Assembly (NCBI GenBank): GCA_018242505.1
Contig: JAFEBU010000051.1
Coordinates: 1-61,280 of the forward strand
Origin: Pseudomonadota bacterium
GTDB lineage: Bacteria; Pseudomonadota; Alphaproteobacteria; Reyranellales; Reyranellaceae
Direction: 5' to 3'
Length of the DNA stretch: 61,280 nt
Made by a program: the position numbers and the translations under genes. Below are positions 15,846-24,625 of this stretch, in pieces. Under the pieces are notes generated by a model, which saw only the letters and a program-made list of their open reading frames with translations, did no database searches and was not told the origin of the DNA. The stretch's first letter is position 1. The number at the start of each line of letters is the position of its first letter.

Positions 15846-17224
15846 TCCAACTCCTGCATGGCTTCGGCCCGAATCAGTCGGGCATACCAGTGGGCCGATT
15901 CCTTGGGGATACGCCTCTGGCTCGGATAATCGACGTAAACCAGGCCAAAACGGTTGGCATAGCCCGCACCCCATTCGAAATTGTCGAGAAGCGACCAAAC
16001 GAAGTAACCGCGCACGTCGGCGCCGGCCGCGACGGCATCGCGCAAGGCCGAGATGTAGGTCCTCAGATAGTCCACTCTTTCGTGATCCAAGATCTCGCCC
16101 CCACTATCGGGCGTCTCGGTCGCGCCGGCTCCGTTTTCGGTGACGTAGACCGGCAAGTGATAGCGGCGCGACACGTCGACCAACGTGTCACGAAAGGCCT
16201 TCGGATCGACCTGCCATCCTATCGGCGAACGGCGAACGTCCGCCGGGGCATCGGCCCATGCGAAGCCGAGCGGCGCTTGGGCATCTGCTTTGGCATAGAC
16301 AGGCGAATAGTGGTTGAGGCCAAACCAATCGACCGGCCGACAGATCCGGTCGAGATCGCCGGGCTGCACATGAGGCTCGACCAGCTTCGCCAGCTCCGCG
16401 GGATAGCGGCCCAGTAGCTGTGGCTCCGGAAATGCCCCGTTCCAATAGACGTCAAGCAGCTTTGCCGCATCGATGTCGGCCGCCGACCGCGTCCCTGCCG
16501 GCCGACTCGGCTGCACATTGTGCACAGTGCCAACAGAACTTCGACGGACGTGCGCGCGCAGGACATCGACACCCGCCCCGTGCGCGAGGTTTACATGGTG
16601 GATTGCGCGGTGGAGAGCCACGGGATCGACCACTCCCGGCGGATGCCAGGCAAAACCATAGCCGAACAAGGTGAACACCGATGGCTCGTTGAACGTGGCG
16701 AATCGGCGGACACGATCACCATAACGCTGCGCGATCAGCATGGCGTAGTCGGCATACCAGCCGGCGATATCTCGATTGAGCCACCCGCCTTCATCCTGGA
16801 GCGCTTGCGGCAGATCCCAGTGATAGAGACAGAGCCAAGGCTCGATGCCGGCTGCCAGAAGGCCGTCGATCAGTCGGTCATAGAAAGCAAGGCCTGCCTC
16901 ATTCACGGTCCCGCGCCCCGTCGGCAATATGCGTGGCCACGCGACCGAAAAGCGATAGCTGTGGACCCGGAGGCGGCGCATCAAGGCAATGTCCTCCGCA
17001 TATCGATGATAGTGGTCACAGGCGACGTCTCCGGTATCACCGTTGGCAATATGCCCCGGCACCTTGCAATAGGCGTCCCAAACGCTCGGCCCCCGTCCAT
17101 CGACATCGGTCGCACCCTCGATCTGGTAGCTGGATGTCGATACGCCCCATACAAAGTCGCGCGGCAGCTTGCGGCGTTGAGCGATTGCAATGCCCTCCCG
17201 CACCGGAACAGCGTTGTCTTGCAT
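15842..17224 (-). CDS. family GH1 beta-glucosidase
   Basis: 460 residues, the usual length for bacterial GH1 enzymes. It opens with PRDFVWGVSTSSYQIEGA, has YRFSVAWPRI and the acid/base motif TFNEPS, the nucleophile motif VTENGAG, and the closing WSLLDNFEWGAGY and RIPKESAHWY. It is a cytoplasmic retaining glycosidase acting on beta-glucosides. It is translationally coupled to glk downstream and lies 12 bases after the alcohol dehydrogenase stop, so the three form a minus-strand operon that starts near the FixK box at 18366. Confidence 0.93.
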   Translation of the reverse strand: MQDNAVPVREGIAIAQRRKLPRDFVWGVSTSSYQIEGATDVDGRGPSVWDAYCKVPGHIANGDTGDVACDHYHRYAEDIALMRRLRVHSYRFSVAWPRILPTGRGTVNEAGLAFYDRLIDGLLAAGIEPWLCLYHWDLPQALQDEGGWLNRDIAGWYADYAMLIAQRYGDRVRRFATFNEPSVFTLFGYGFAWHPPGVVDPVALHRAIHHVNLAHGAGVDVLRAHVRRSSVGTVHNVQPSRPAGTRSAADIDAAKLLDVYWNGAFPEPQLLGRYPAELAKLVEPHVQPGDLDRICRPVDWFGLNHYSPVYAKADAQAPLGFAWADAPADVRRSPIGWQVDPKAFRDTLVDVSRRYHLPVYVTENGAGATETPDSGGEILDHERVDYLRTYISALRDAVAAGADVRGYFVWSLLDNFEWGAGYANRFGLVYVDYPSQRRIPKESAHWYARLIRAEAMQELE

Positions 17225-17236
17225 CTTCGCCTCCCC

Positions 17237-18313
17237 CTAGGCCGTCGTGATCGCCACCTTGAGGACTCCGTCGCGCTGATGCGCAAACAGATCGTATGCC
17301 GTCTCGATCTGATCCAGGTTAAAGCGATGGGTCACCAGCGGCTTGAGGTCGAGTCGACCTGACGCGATGACTTCCATCAGGCGGCGCATCCGTTCCTTCC
17401 CGCCGGGACAGAGAGTCGTGACGATCTTGTTGTCGCCAAGTCCGGCCGCGAAGGCATCGAGGGGGATGCGCAAGTCCGTGGAGTAGACGCCCAGACTCGA
17501 AAGCGTTCCGCCCGGTCTCAAGACGCGGAGTGCGCTCTCGAACGTCGCCTGGGTGCCCAAAGCCTCGATGGCGACATCGACCCCACGACCGTGCGTGATG
17601 GTCCGAATAGCCTCAACCGGATCGTCCCGCTTGTAGTCCACGACAATGTCCACGCCAAGTTGGCGCGCCATGGCCAGGCGCTCTGCGACCGTGTCGACGG
17701 CGATGATTTTCGTCGCTCCCATCAGTCGAGCACCTGCGGCAGCGCAAAGCCCTATCGGGCCCTGAGCGAAGACGGCAACGGTGTCACCGATCTTGACTCC
17801 ACCACTTTCCGCACCGCTGAAACCGGTGGACATGATGTCCGGACACATGAGCACCTGCTCGTCGGTCAGCTTCTCCGGTACCGGTGCAAGATTCGCCATC
17901 GCGTCCGGAACAAGCACATATTCGGCCTGGCAGCCATCGATCGTGTTGCCGAAGCGCCACCCGCCCATCGACTTGAAGCCATGGGGGGTGCCGGCTCCAT
18001 CCTGTGAATGCTGACCGCACAGGCAGGCATTGCTATAGCCGCTAGGCGTGATCGCTCCAGCGATCACGCGTTGGCCTTCCTTGTAGCCGGCTACGGCCGA
18101 GCCTAGCTTTTCGATGATCCCGACGGGCTCGTGGCCGATCGTGAGGCCCTTGCGCACCGGGTATTCACCCCGAAGGATGTGAATGTCGGTGCCGCAGATC
18201 GTGGTTGTCGTCACCCGCACCAACGCATCGAGCGGACCAACATCTGGAATGGGCTTCGCTTCAAGGACGATACGGCCTGGCTCGGCGAAAACGGCAGCTT
18301 TCATCTTGGGCAT
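17237..18313 (-). CDS. zinc-dependent alcohol dehydrogenase (MDR family)
   Basis: 358-residue medium-chain dehydrogenase. The catalytic-zinc residues lie in TICGTDIHI, the GHEPVG His-Glu and CPDI. CLCGQHSQDG is a modified structural-zinc lobe. VFAQGPIGLCAA is the nucleotide loop, followed by an Asp (AVD) that suggests NAD. ATG 18313 has GGAG seven bases upstream and is preferred to GTG 18331. A FixK-type box is centred about 60 bases before it. An NADH-reoxidising role under low oxygen is a reasonable inference. Confidence 0.88.
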   Translation of the reverse strand: MPKMKAAVFAEPGRIVLEAKPIPDVGPLDALVRVTTTTICGTDIHILRGEYPVRKGLTIGHEPVGIIEKLGSAVAGYKEGQRVIAGAITPSGYSNACLCGQHSQDGAGTPHGFKSMGGWRFGNTIDGCQAEYVLVPDAMANLAPVPEKLTDEQVLMCPDIMSTGFSGAESGGVKIGDTVAVFAQGPIGLCAAAGARLMGATKIIAVDTVAERLAMARQLGVDIVVDYKRDDPVEAIRTITHGRGVDVAIEALGTQATFESALRVLRPGGTLSSLGVYSTDLRIPLDAFAAGLGDNKIVTTLCPGGKERMRRLMEVIASGRLDLKPLVTHRFNLDQIETAYDLFAHQRDGVLKVAITTA

Positions 18314-18365
18314 GTGCTTCTCCACGATCACCCGTGGAAGCTAGCGCCTTCACGCAGCCCGGCCT

Positions 18366-18379
18366 TTGACGTGCGTCAA
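18366..18379. promoter_or_regulatory. FixK/FNR-type box TTGACGTGCGTCAA
   Basis: Perfect TTGAC-N4-GTCAA palindrome between divergent genes: about 60 bases before the alcohol dehydrogenase start (-) and about 101 bases before the small membrane protein start (+). Confidence 0.7.
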
Positions 18380-18473
18380 GCCAACGAGATTTTCCTCTTT
18401 CAGCACGGATTTGAGCTGAATCAAGGCGGCCGCCATTTGAACTGACATCCTTCTCTCGCTCGAGGAGGACACG

Positions 18474-18608
18474 ATGACGACCAACGAAATGTATTACTTG
18501 ATCTTGATCTGCGCGGCATTTGTCGCCATGGGCCTTGTTCTGGGCGTCGAGACCGCTATCTACCGCCGGTCTGTCAGCCGCAGTGCCAAACGCAACGCTC
18601 AAAAATAG
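18474..18608 (+). CDS. 44-residue single-pass membrane protein
   Basis: A strong GGAGGA site precedes ATG 18474. The product has one hydrophobic helix (YYLILICAAFVAMGLVLGV) and a short basic tail (YRRSVSRSAKRNA). I do not recognise a family. It lies downstream of a FixK box and 20 bases before a cytochrome c frame, so an accessory subunit of a respiratory or redox membrane complex is possible but unproven. It is too short to be picked up by length cut-offs. Confidence 0.6.
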   Translation: MTTNEMYYLILICAAFVAMGLVLGVETAIYRRSVSRSAKRNAQK

Positions 18609-18628
18609 ACTCACGGGAGCGGACAATA

Positions 18629-18974
18629 TTGCGCTGGGCACGACCTGTACATGTCAGCCAGCGGCGACTGCTTTGTTCAGTCTCTGTCGCTGCGGCGTTC
18701 CAGCCGGCGATGGCTTTTCCGCTGGACGTCATAAATGGCGAAGCCCTTGCCGTACGCTGGTGCGCGAACTGTCACATCGTCACGCGATCAGCCACCTCGG
18801 GACGCGCTGATGGCGTACCCGGCTTTCCTGCACTTGCCGACGCACCGCGAACGACCGACGTTTCCTTGCTCCGCGCGATGACCTCGTCGCACAGTCGTAT
18901 GCCCGATTTCTCCCTCACACCACGAGAACAGGACAATTCTCATCGCCTATATCTTCAGCTTGCGCAAACAGTGA
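18629..18974 (+). pseudogene. small class I cytochrome c, one-base frameshift near the end
   Basis: A TTG at 18629 with GGGAG nine bases upstream opens a basic N-terminus and signal-like segment (SVAAAFQPAMA). It is followed by GEALAVRWCANCHIV (CxxCH heme site) and RMPDFSLTPREQDN with the probable Met ligand. One base too many at about 18936-18941 throws the frame off; in the corrected frame it ends DNLIAYIFSLRKQ with a stop at 18972-18974, a normal cytochrome c C-terminus. It would be a periplasmic electron carrier of about 115 residues. A single base error in the sequence is the alternative to real decay. Confidence 0.65.
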
Positions 18975-19004
18975 CGGTTGCCTGGGGCGGCAGGCCAATT
19001 ACCT

Positions 19005-20003
19005 TCAGGCTGCTTCCTCGACAGGGGCCGGAGCCAATGCCGTGGCTGGCGTCGAACCGGCCCACTGAACGCCGGTCAACCAGTCTGCAGCCTCTACGAA
19101 CAGACGATACTTGACGCGCACGACGGAGAGTTCACGCGCCCAATCGACCAGATCCCCCCACGGGTCGTTGAGCTTGCCGAGACCGCCCACGATCGCCACG
19201 ACGGTGCCCACCTCGGTGCGGCCCTGCAGCACCAACCAGCCACCGACGCATAGCGCCGTTGCCACCGACAGATGGTGCATCAAATTCATCAGAAAATTCA
19301 TCACGTACTTCAGTCGGTAGATGCCCATGTTGAGATTGAAGATACGTTGAATACCGGAAGCTTCAATCTCCGAGCCCGTTCCACCATTGCCTTCTGCGAT
19401 GGTCCCACTGATTTCGCGCTTTGTCAGGATGCGCCTTCGGGCGCGTCGATTGATTGACTTCTGGAAAAGCGGCACGAAGACAACCTGCGGGATAAAAAAG
19501 GCAAGGCCAAGGAGTGCAAGCAACGGCTCCAGTGCCAGCATGTAACCCAGGACGCTTATCAGAATCCCGCCCTGGAGCAGAGGTTGTGAAACACTGAGTG
19601 CAGTGAATCCCCCAATCGGTTCCGCCTCTTCCAGAATCATCGCAATCTCAACGCCAGCGTCGATCGGCGATGGCGAGGCCGCGGCGTCTCCTACATCGGC
19701 CTCCGAGATGGTGCGTCGCAGGGACCGTACCGTGCTCTCCGCAACCCATCCACGATAAACATTGAGCAGCATCTTGAGAATCTGGTCTGCACAGGCCACG
19801 CCGGCGTAGCCGATCGCCAGCCACAGGACATTGCCCAATGTCCCCTTCTCGGTCAGATCATTGATTATGCGACGTTGTATCTCCAATGGGACAGCGCTCA
19901 ACAAGAAGACGGAGGCGGACAGAGAGGCAAGGCCGGCTTGATGCCAACCTGTCGCCTGCAGTACGAACCCCAAGATCGAACGCGGCAACGTTGCAAGGCT
20001 CAT
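19005..20003 (-). CDS. ABC exporter-type membrane domain protein without ATPase domain
   Basis: 332 residues forming one ABC transmembrane domain with about six hydrophobic segments (for example LSASVFLLSAVPLEI, LWLAIGYAGVACADQ, GGILISVLGYMLALEPLLALLGLAFFIPQVVFV, TALCVGGWLVLQG, VGTVVAIVGGLGKL). No Walker A, signature or Walker B follows; the protein ends in an Ala/Pro-rich tail. No ATPase gene is adjacent. It starts nine bases after the single receiver gene upstream and so probably belongs to the fixLJ transcript. Function unknown. Confidence 0.7.
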   Translation of the reverse strand: MSLATLPRSILGFVLQATGWHQAGLASLSASVFLLSAVPLEIQRRIINDLTEKGTLGNVLWLAIGYAGVACADQILKMLLNVYRGWVAESTVRSLRRTISEADVGDAAASPSPIDAGVEIAMILEEAEPIGGFTALSVSQPLLQGGILISVLGYMLALEPLLALLGLAFFIPQVVFVPLFQKSINRRARRRILTKREISGTIAEGNGGTGSEIEASGIQRIFNLNMGIYRLKYVMNFLMNLMHHLSVATALCVGGWLVLQGRTEVGTVVAIVGGLGKLNDPWGDLVDWARELSVVRVKYRLFVEAADWLTGVQWAGSTPATALAPAPVEEAA

Positions 20004-20012
20004 GACTTCCCG

Positions 20013-20387
20013 TTACCTATCGGCAAGAGCTGATCGAACGCACGCAACGAGCTGACTGTCCGATAGTGGCTTTTCCAACAGGCAACGGACGCCCAATTTC
20101 TCGACTCGACGGTGCAGATCCCTGTTCACCCGTCCGGTAATCATGATCACGGGAAGATTGGTGTTGCGCATCCGGAGCGCATGGACGAGTTCCAGTCCAT
20201 CCATCTCCGGCATGCGATAGTCGATGACGAGACAGGCCCTGAGCGGCAAGTCTTGTTCGGCAAGCAGAGCCTTCGAACCTTCATAGAGGCGGACATCAAG
20301 CCCTTCGACCTCAAGGGCAAATTTCAGAGCGCTTCGCACCCCTTCATCGTCATCCACGACGTATACGACTGCGCCACTATTGGCCAT
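20013..20387 (-). CDS. single-domain response regulator (CheY/FixJ-receiver like)
   Basis: 124-residue receiver domain only. It has the acidic pocket VVDDDE, the phosphorylatable Asp at about residue 56 in VIDYRMPEMDG, Thr in MITGR and Lys in LEKPLSD. There is no output domain. It follows fixJ by 73 bases on the same strand, and its receiver is related to that of FixJ, so it may compete for or drain phosphoryl groups from FixL. That role is inference from layout. Confidence 0.85.
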   Translation of the reverse strand: MANSGAVVYVVDDDEGVRSALKFALEVEGLDVRLYEGSKALLAEQDLPLRACLVIDYRMPEMDGLELVHALRMRNTNLPVIMITGRVNRDLHRRVEKLGVRCLLEKPLSDSQLVACVRSALADR

Positions 20388-20460
20388 TTGCCAGACACTC
20401 CTGTCGGCCCGCCATGGGCCGGTGTCTTCAATAGTCTCGGGCGGCAGGCAGCGACTTGAT

Positions 20461-21087
20461 TTACCGCAAGGCCGGAGCCGAAGCGGAGTCGACGAGAACC
20501 ATGCGAACGAGGCTGGACAGGCTATCGGCCTGCATCTTGGTCATTACATTGGCCCGATATATTTCCACCGTGCGCGCGGAGATGCCGAGGTCGTAGGCGA
20601 TGACCTTGTTCGCCTTTCCGGCCACCAAACCGTCAAGTACCTGCCGTTCGCGTTCCGACAGGAGCGCCATCCTGCCACGGATTGCCGCCGCTCTCGATCC
20701 ACGTTCAAAGTCTTCCTCGTGACGCGCCAGAGCCGATTTGATGGTCCCGATCAGCCTCTCGTCGTCGAATGGCTTTTCGATGAAATCAACAGCACCCGCC
20801 TTCATCGCTTCGACGGCGAGCGCCACGTCGCCGTGACCCGTGATGACGATCACCGGCATCGGGTTCTTCACAGCATTGAGCTTGCGCTGCAATTCCAGCC
20901 CATCCATCTCCGGCATGCGGACGTCCGTGACGATGCAGCCATCCTGCGCCTGCGGCAACGCCTTTAGGAAGGCGACCGCCGATTCGTAGACTCGAACGGC
21001 AAGCCCTGCCGTGCTCAACAGAAAAGCCAGGGATTGGCGCACGTCTGCATCGTCGTCGATGACATGGATGACCTGGCTATTGGCCAA
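20461..21087 (-). CDS. fixJ: FixJ two-component response regulator
   Basis: 208 residues: receiver (IDDDADVRQSLAF, Asp55 in VTDVRMPEMDG, VITGHGD, FIEKPFDD) and a C-terminal LuxR/GerE helix-turn-helix (LLSERERQVLDGLVAGKANKVIAYDLGISARTVEIYRANVM). This is the FixJ/NarL arrangement, and the ISARTVEIYRANVMTKM helix is very FixJ-like. Phosphorylated FixJ typically activates fixK. The gene overlaps the end of fixL by 11 bases, giving translational coupling. Confidence 0.92.
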   Translation of the reverse strand: MANSQVIHVIDDDADVRQSLAFLLSTAGLAVRVYESAVAFLKALPQAQDGCIVTDVRMPEMDGLELQRKLNAVKNPMPVIVITGHGDVALAVEAMKAGAVDFIEKPFDDERLIGTIKSALARHEEDFERGSRAAAIRGRMALLSERERQVLDGLVAGKANKVIAYDLGISARTVEIYRANVMTKMQADSLSSLVRMVLVDSASAPALR

Positions 21088-22636
21088 AATTCGTCTCCTC
21101 CTCGCTGGCAGACTGAAGCGTGAAGCGAAAGATCGTCCCGCCGCCAGGCCGGGGTTCGACCCAGATCTTGCCGCCGTGCGCTTCGACGATCGTACGGCTG
21201 ATCGACAGCCCCAAGCCCATCCCTCTTTGCTTGGTCGTCACGAAAGGCTGGAAAAGCTGCGCGGTAACCTCCGGCGCCAAACCGCCGCCGCTGTCGCTGA
21301 CGCTTATCTGGACCATCGAATCGGCCTTGGCGATGGTCTCAACCTCGATCTCACGGCGGCCGTCCCACTCAACCAAAACATCGATCGCGTTGCGGATCAA
21401 GTTGACGAGAACCTGCTGAACCTGGATGCGGTCTACGACAACGATATCGGCCTTCGGATCCAAGCGAAAGGAAGCCGAAATACCGCTCTCTTTTGCGCCA
21501 ATCAGGGCAAGAGTACTGGCGTCCTCGATAAGCTTGGGCAAACTTTCGAGCTGACGTTCCGTATCGCCACGAGCGACGAACTCGCGCAGGCGCCGGATGA
21601 TCTGCCCTGCCCGCAAGGCCTGATCTGCCGCCTTTCCCAGGGCGTCGCGCAGCATGCTGCGCGAGTGATCCCCGGCCCTATCGAGCAGCCTCTGACACCC
21701 GCGCAGGTAATTGTTGATCGCCGTCAGCGGCTGGTTGATTTCGTGCGCAAGCGTCGACGCCATCTCGCCCAGCGCCGTGAATCGAGACATATGCGCCACT
21801 TCCGCCTGCAGAGCCTTCAGGCGATTCTCCGTCATTTGCTGATCGGTGAGATCGCGAATGAAGCCGGTGAAGAAATGCTTTGTCGCTGTACGCAGCTCGC
21901 CAACGGTAAGATGCATGGGAAAGGTCGTTCCATCCCGACGCTGTCCCACCACGATGCGGCCAATTCCGATGATGTGACGCTCACCAGTTCTGAGATAGCG
22001 TTCGAGATAAATGTCATGCTGTTCACGCTGAGGCGAGGGCATGAACATCGAGACGTTCTTTCCAATGACCTCATCCATCGTGTAGCCGAACAGGCGCTCC
22101 GCTGTTGTGCTGAGCGACTCGATCAACCCCCGCTCGTCGATTACGATCATGGCGTCGGGTACGGTCCGCAAAATCGACTGCAAGAGAGCTTCGGCGTCTT
22201 CGAGGGAAGACGCCATGTCGGAGAGCGGGCGCATAACGCTCTGCAGATGTGTTGGCTCCACGATGCTGTGGAGAATCCACTTCACTTCGCCACCGACCAC
22301 AACGGGCGTATTGATCGTTTCGAACTGACGTTCCTCTCGCCGGCCGTCGGCGGACGGAACCAGGATCTTCTCTACGGCCGTCCGATGAGGATGGCCCATC
22401 TGCGCGGCCGTTTCGATTGAAGCAACGAGACGCAGCAATCCCGGGCTGTCGGCAAGAACCTGTCGCACGTTTCGGCCCACCAGGTCTTTGCGGGCAAGGT
22501 TCATGGCCTTAAGATAGGAATCGCTTGCCGCCAGAACGTCGAGTGTCGTCGAGAGCAGCAATTCGGCATGGCTCGAGGCTGCCACAAGCGCTGACAGCAC
22601 AGGCGGGACAGGGGTGGTTGGCTCCTTCAAATTCAT
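21077..22636 (-). CDS. fixL: FixL oxygen-sensing histidine kinase
   Basis: About 519 residues. A first PAS domain (about 20-140) is followed by a heme PAS with VPDAMIVIDERG, LFGYTMDEVIGKNVSMFMP, the proximal heme His in REQHDIYLERYL, the FG-loop TGERHIIGIGR, and GFIRDLTDQQ. Then come the H-box ALGEMASTLAHEINQPLTA, the N-box LIRNAIDVL, DSGGGL and GMGLGLSIS. This matches the FixL heme-PAS kinase that is active when oxygen is low. No membrane segment is seen, so it is a soluble FixL. ATG 22636 or 22663 are both possible starts; neither has a strong ribosome site. Confidence 0.92.
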   Translation of the reverse strand: MNLKEPTTPVPPVLSALVAASSHAELLLSTTLDVLAASDSYLKAMNLARKDLVGRNVRQVLADSPGLLRLVASIETAAQMGHPHRTAVEKILVPSADGRREERQFETINTPVVVGGEVKWILHSIVEPTHLQSVMRPLSDMASSLEDAEALLQSILRTVPDAMIVIDERGLIESLSTTAERLFGYTMDEVIGKNVSMFMPSPQREQHDIYLERYLRTGERHIIGIGRIVVGQRRDGTTFPMHLTVGELRTATKHFFTGFIRDLTDQQMTENRLKALQAEVAHMSRFTALGEMASTLAHEINQPLTAINNYLRGCQRLLDRAGDHSRSMLRDALGKAADQALRAGQIIRRLREFVARGDTERQLESLPKLIEDASTLALIGAKESGISASFRLDPKADIVVVDRIQVQQVLVNLIRNAIDVLVEWDGRREIEVETIAKADSMVQISVSDSGGGLAPEVTAQLFQPFVTTKQRGMGLGLSISRTIVEAHGGKIWVEPRPGGGTIFRFTLQSASEEETNFGQ

Positions 22637-22715
22637 CCATCGACGCCTTTTGTCCCCGACCATAACACAACAGGTAAGCTTGAGGCATGGGTCGGGCGTC
22701 GGAAAGCAACAACAG

Positions 22716-22931
22716 TCACGGACGAATGAAGGCCAGCGGTGTATCCTCGTCGAGATTGTCGGCAGCGGCGATCAGTTCAGCCGCAATATCGTCGTTCGAC
22801 CGGTTCTGCTTGAAGATCCGGATCGCCTCCGACAAAAAGCAGCGTGCCACGACATCGCTGGAGATCGATCGCATCGCGGCCTCATCGAGTGCCGCCCGGA
22901 CATGACGAGAGACAAGCTCGAAGCTGCTCAT
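22716..22931 (-). CDS. small hypothetical protein
   Basis: 71 residues, ATG 22931 with GAGGT upstream; the longer frame to 23024 is rejected. It is helical and soluble (FELVSRHVRAALDEAAMRSIS, CFLSEAIRIFKQNRSNDDIAAELIAAADNLDED). No family recognised. It is encoded immediately upstream of fixL on the same strand (about 80 bases away), so it is likely in the fixLJ transcript. Confidence 0.55.
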   Translation of the reverse strand: MSSFELVSRHVRAALDEAAMRSISSDVVARCFLSEAIRIFKQNRSNDDIAAELIAAADNLDEDTPLAFIRP

Positions 22932-23051
22932 ATCAATAACCTCACGTCTGTTGGCTACACCCGTCGGATACCGTCGGCATGACGGCCGTCTCCGGCATTG
23001 TAGTAGCGATCGAATGCGGCGCACATGAGAGGAGCGCCGCGTCCATGGCCG

Positions 23052-23888
23052 TCAATGCGACATCAGAACCGGAACCGTCATGCTGGACAACAAGGTACGG
23101 CTCACGCCGCCAAGGACCATTTCACGCAACCGCGAATGGCCGTAGACACCCATGACGATCAGATCGACGTCGTGGTCTGCAGCGCGCGACAGAATGATGT
23201 TGCCGACGTCGGTATCCGGAGCGACGTCGCGCTGCACAGTGACTTGGACACCGTGCCGGGAAAGCCAGGTGGCGACGTCGGCACCCGGTTCGGGCCCATG
23301 GCCGTCTGCCGAAGTATGGGGATCGACAATCAGCACAATCACTTCCTTCGCCGCTTTCAGAAACGGCAGCGCGTCCACGGCCGCCCGAGCGCTTTCACGG
23401 CTCGCGTTCCAGCACAGCATGACCACGTTACCCGGTGGCCTGGCGGCCCCGATCTGCGGCACCACGAGGACCGGCCTGCCCGTCGCGAGCGCCACGGATT
23501 CTGGCAGATTGCCGGGAATCGACGAGACATTCTTCCTGTCCGGCTGGCCAACCACCAGCAAATCGGCATAGCGCGCATTCACTGCAAGTTCGTCGTCGGG
23601 ATAGCCTTCGACCACCCGCCACTCGGTCGCCAGATGTTTGCCCTTGATCGATTTGCCGAACGTCGTCTTCGCGGCCGTCTCTTCGGCGTTGATGCTCCGT
23701 TCGTGCGCGTCGAGGAGCGGGTCCATGGGAAGGCCAATGTCAAAGTAGTTTGTAGACTCGAAGGGTCGCCGCGCGTGAAGTCCGATCAGGATGGCGTCGA
23801 ACCGCTGCGTCAGCTCCGTCGCAACGGCCATCTGCTGACTGGCAGTCTCGCTCGCATCGCAATGAACAAGAATGGTCTTGTAGCCCAT
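23052..23888 (-). CDS. universal stress protein, two UspA domains (usp2)
   Basis: 278 residues, close paralogue of usp1: GYKTILVHCD start, a second domain from NVVMLCWNASRESARAAVDALPFL, and the nucleotide loop GVYGHSRLREMVLGGVSRTLL. Start 23888 has AAGGGAGAG upstream. A FixK-type box lies about 63 bases before it. Domain 2 is the better conserved ATP-binding half; domain 1 lacks the glycine loop. Confidence 0.9.
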   Translation of the reverse strand: MGYKTILVHCDASETASQQMAVATELTQRFDAILIGLHARRPFESTNYFDIGLPMDPLLDAHERSINAEETAAKTTFGKSIKGKHLATEWRVVEGYPDDELAVNARYADLLVVGQPDRKNVSSIPGNLPESVALATGRPVLVVPQIGAARPPGNVVMLCWNASRESARAAVDALPFLKAAKEVIVLIVDPHTSADGHGPEPGADVATWLSRHGVQVTVQRDVAPDTDVGNIILSRAADHDVDLIVMGVYGHSRLREMVLGGVSRTLLSSMTVPVLMSH

Positions 23889-23944
23889 CGTCGACTCTCC
23901 CTTGGTGTCGACAACCCTCATGTGACAAATGCACCAAACGCACA

Positions 23945-23958
23945 TTGACTCATATCAA
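23945..23958. promoter_or_regulatory. FixK/FNR box TTGACTCATATCAA (usp2)
   Basis: TTGAC-N4-ATCAA, one base from the perfect consensus, centred about 63 bases before the usp2 start. Confidence 0.7.
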
Positions 23959-23997
23959 TTGGAAAGCTTGCGAAGCTTCGCCGTCGCCTGAGTGGCA

Positions 23998-24207
23998 TTA
24001 GCGCCGTGCGAACTGAAGCGCCATCAAGGCGACCAGTGACATCGCGATGTGGGCGCCGCCGACGATCAAAGCTGCCGCAACGTCACCCAGCCCGTGCTGG
24101 AGAGCGCGGTAACCCGCCAGGGTGAGAAAGATCACACCCGCCGCCATGAGGCCGCCAACCATCAGATATCCGGTCAGCGTCATGGCCGCTCGCCGTGCAG
24201 TGTCCAT
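23998..24207 (-). CDS. small two-helix membrane protein
   Basis: 69 residues from ATG 24207 with two hydrophobic helices (LTGYLMVGGLMAAGVIFLTLAGY and VAAALIVGGAHIAMSLVALMAL) and a basic C-terminus. No ribosome site is obvious, and the open frame extends upstream into the preceding gene, so the start is uncertain. It follows the DUF883-like gene on the same strand, the usual setting for small membrane partners of ElaB/YqjD-type proteins. Confidence 0.5.
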   Translation of the reverse strand: MDTARRAAMTLTGYLMVGGLMAAGVIFLTLAGYRALQHGLGDVAAALIVGGAHIAMSLVALMALQFARR

Positions 24208-24254
24208 GGCGATCGACGGGAAACTGCCAATATAGCCATCATCAAGCCCCTTGT

Positions 24255-24575
24255 TCAGGAAGGGCGGCGCTGCAAGACCGAGGCAGCCAGAAAGCCTGCG
24301 GCGGCAGCGAGACCAACCGCGACCCACGGCCGTGCGCGTATTGACTGCTCAAGGCCCGAGCGACCGGCGATCGATGCAGCCTTCACCTCACCCAAACGTT
24401 CGACGAGAGCGTCCGCCTCGGTCAGCTGCTTTTGCGCCTCGTCACGGGCTTGTTCGGACACCTCCGCTTCAGCGATCCTCTCCAGGAGCTGGGCGAGCTT
24501 TCTGAATGGCTCCCTGAAGGCTCCGAGATTCACTTCTACCGGTTGGCGAGCGGATTTCTGCGCGCAGTCAATCAT
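24255..24575 (-). CDS. ElaB/YqjD/DUF883-like membrane-anchored protein
   Basis: 106 residues: a long charged amphipathic helix region (FRKLAQLLERIAEAEVSEQARDE, LVERLGEVKAASI) and a single C-terminal anchor (RARPWVAVGLAAAAGFLAASVL) with a closing basic tail. This is the DUF883 layout; E. coli relatives bind ribosomes at the inner membrane in stationary phase. CAGGGAG lies before the ATG. A near-perfect FixK box is centred about 57 bases upstream and is shared with the divergent gene at 24693. Confidence 0.65.
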   Translation of the reverse strand: MIDCAQKSARQPVEVNLGAFREPFRKLAQLLERIAEAEVSEQARDEAQKQLTEADALVERLGEVKAASIAGRSGLEQSIRARPWVAVGLAAAAGFLAASVLQRRPS

Positions 24576-24625
24576 CCGCTATCTCCCTGATTTTTCTACT
24601 TTCCCATTGTGAAACAAGGATGCCC

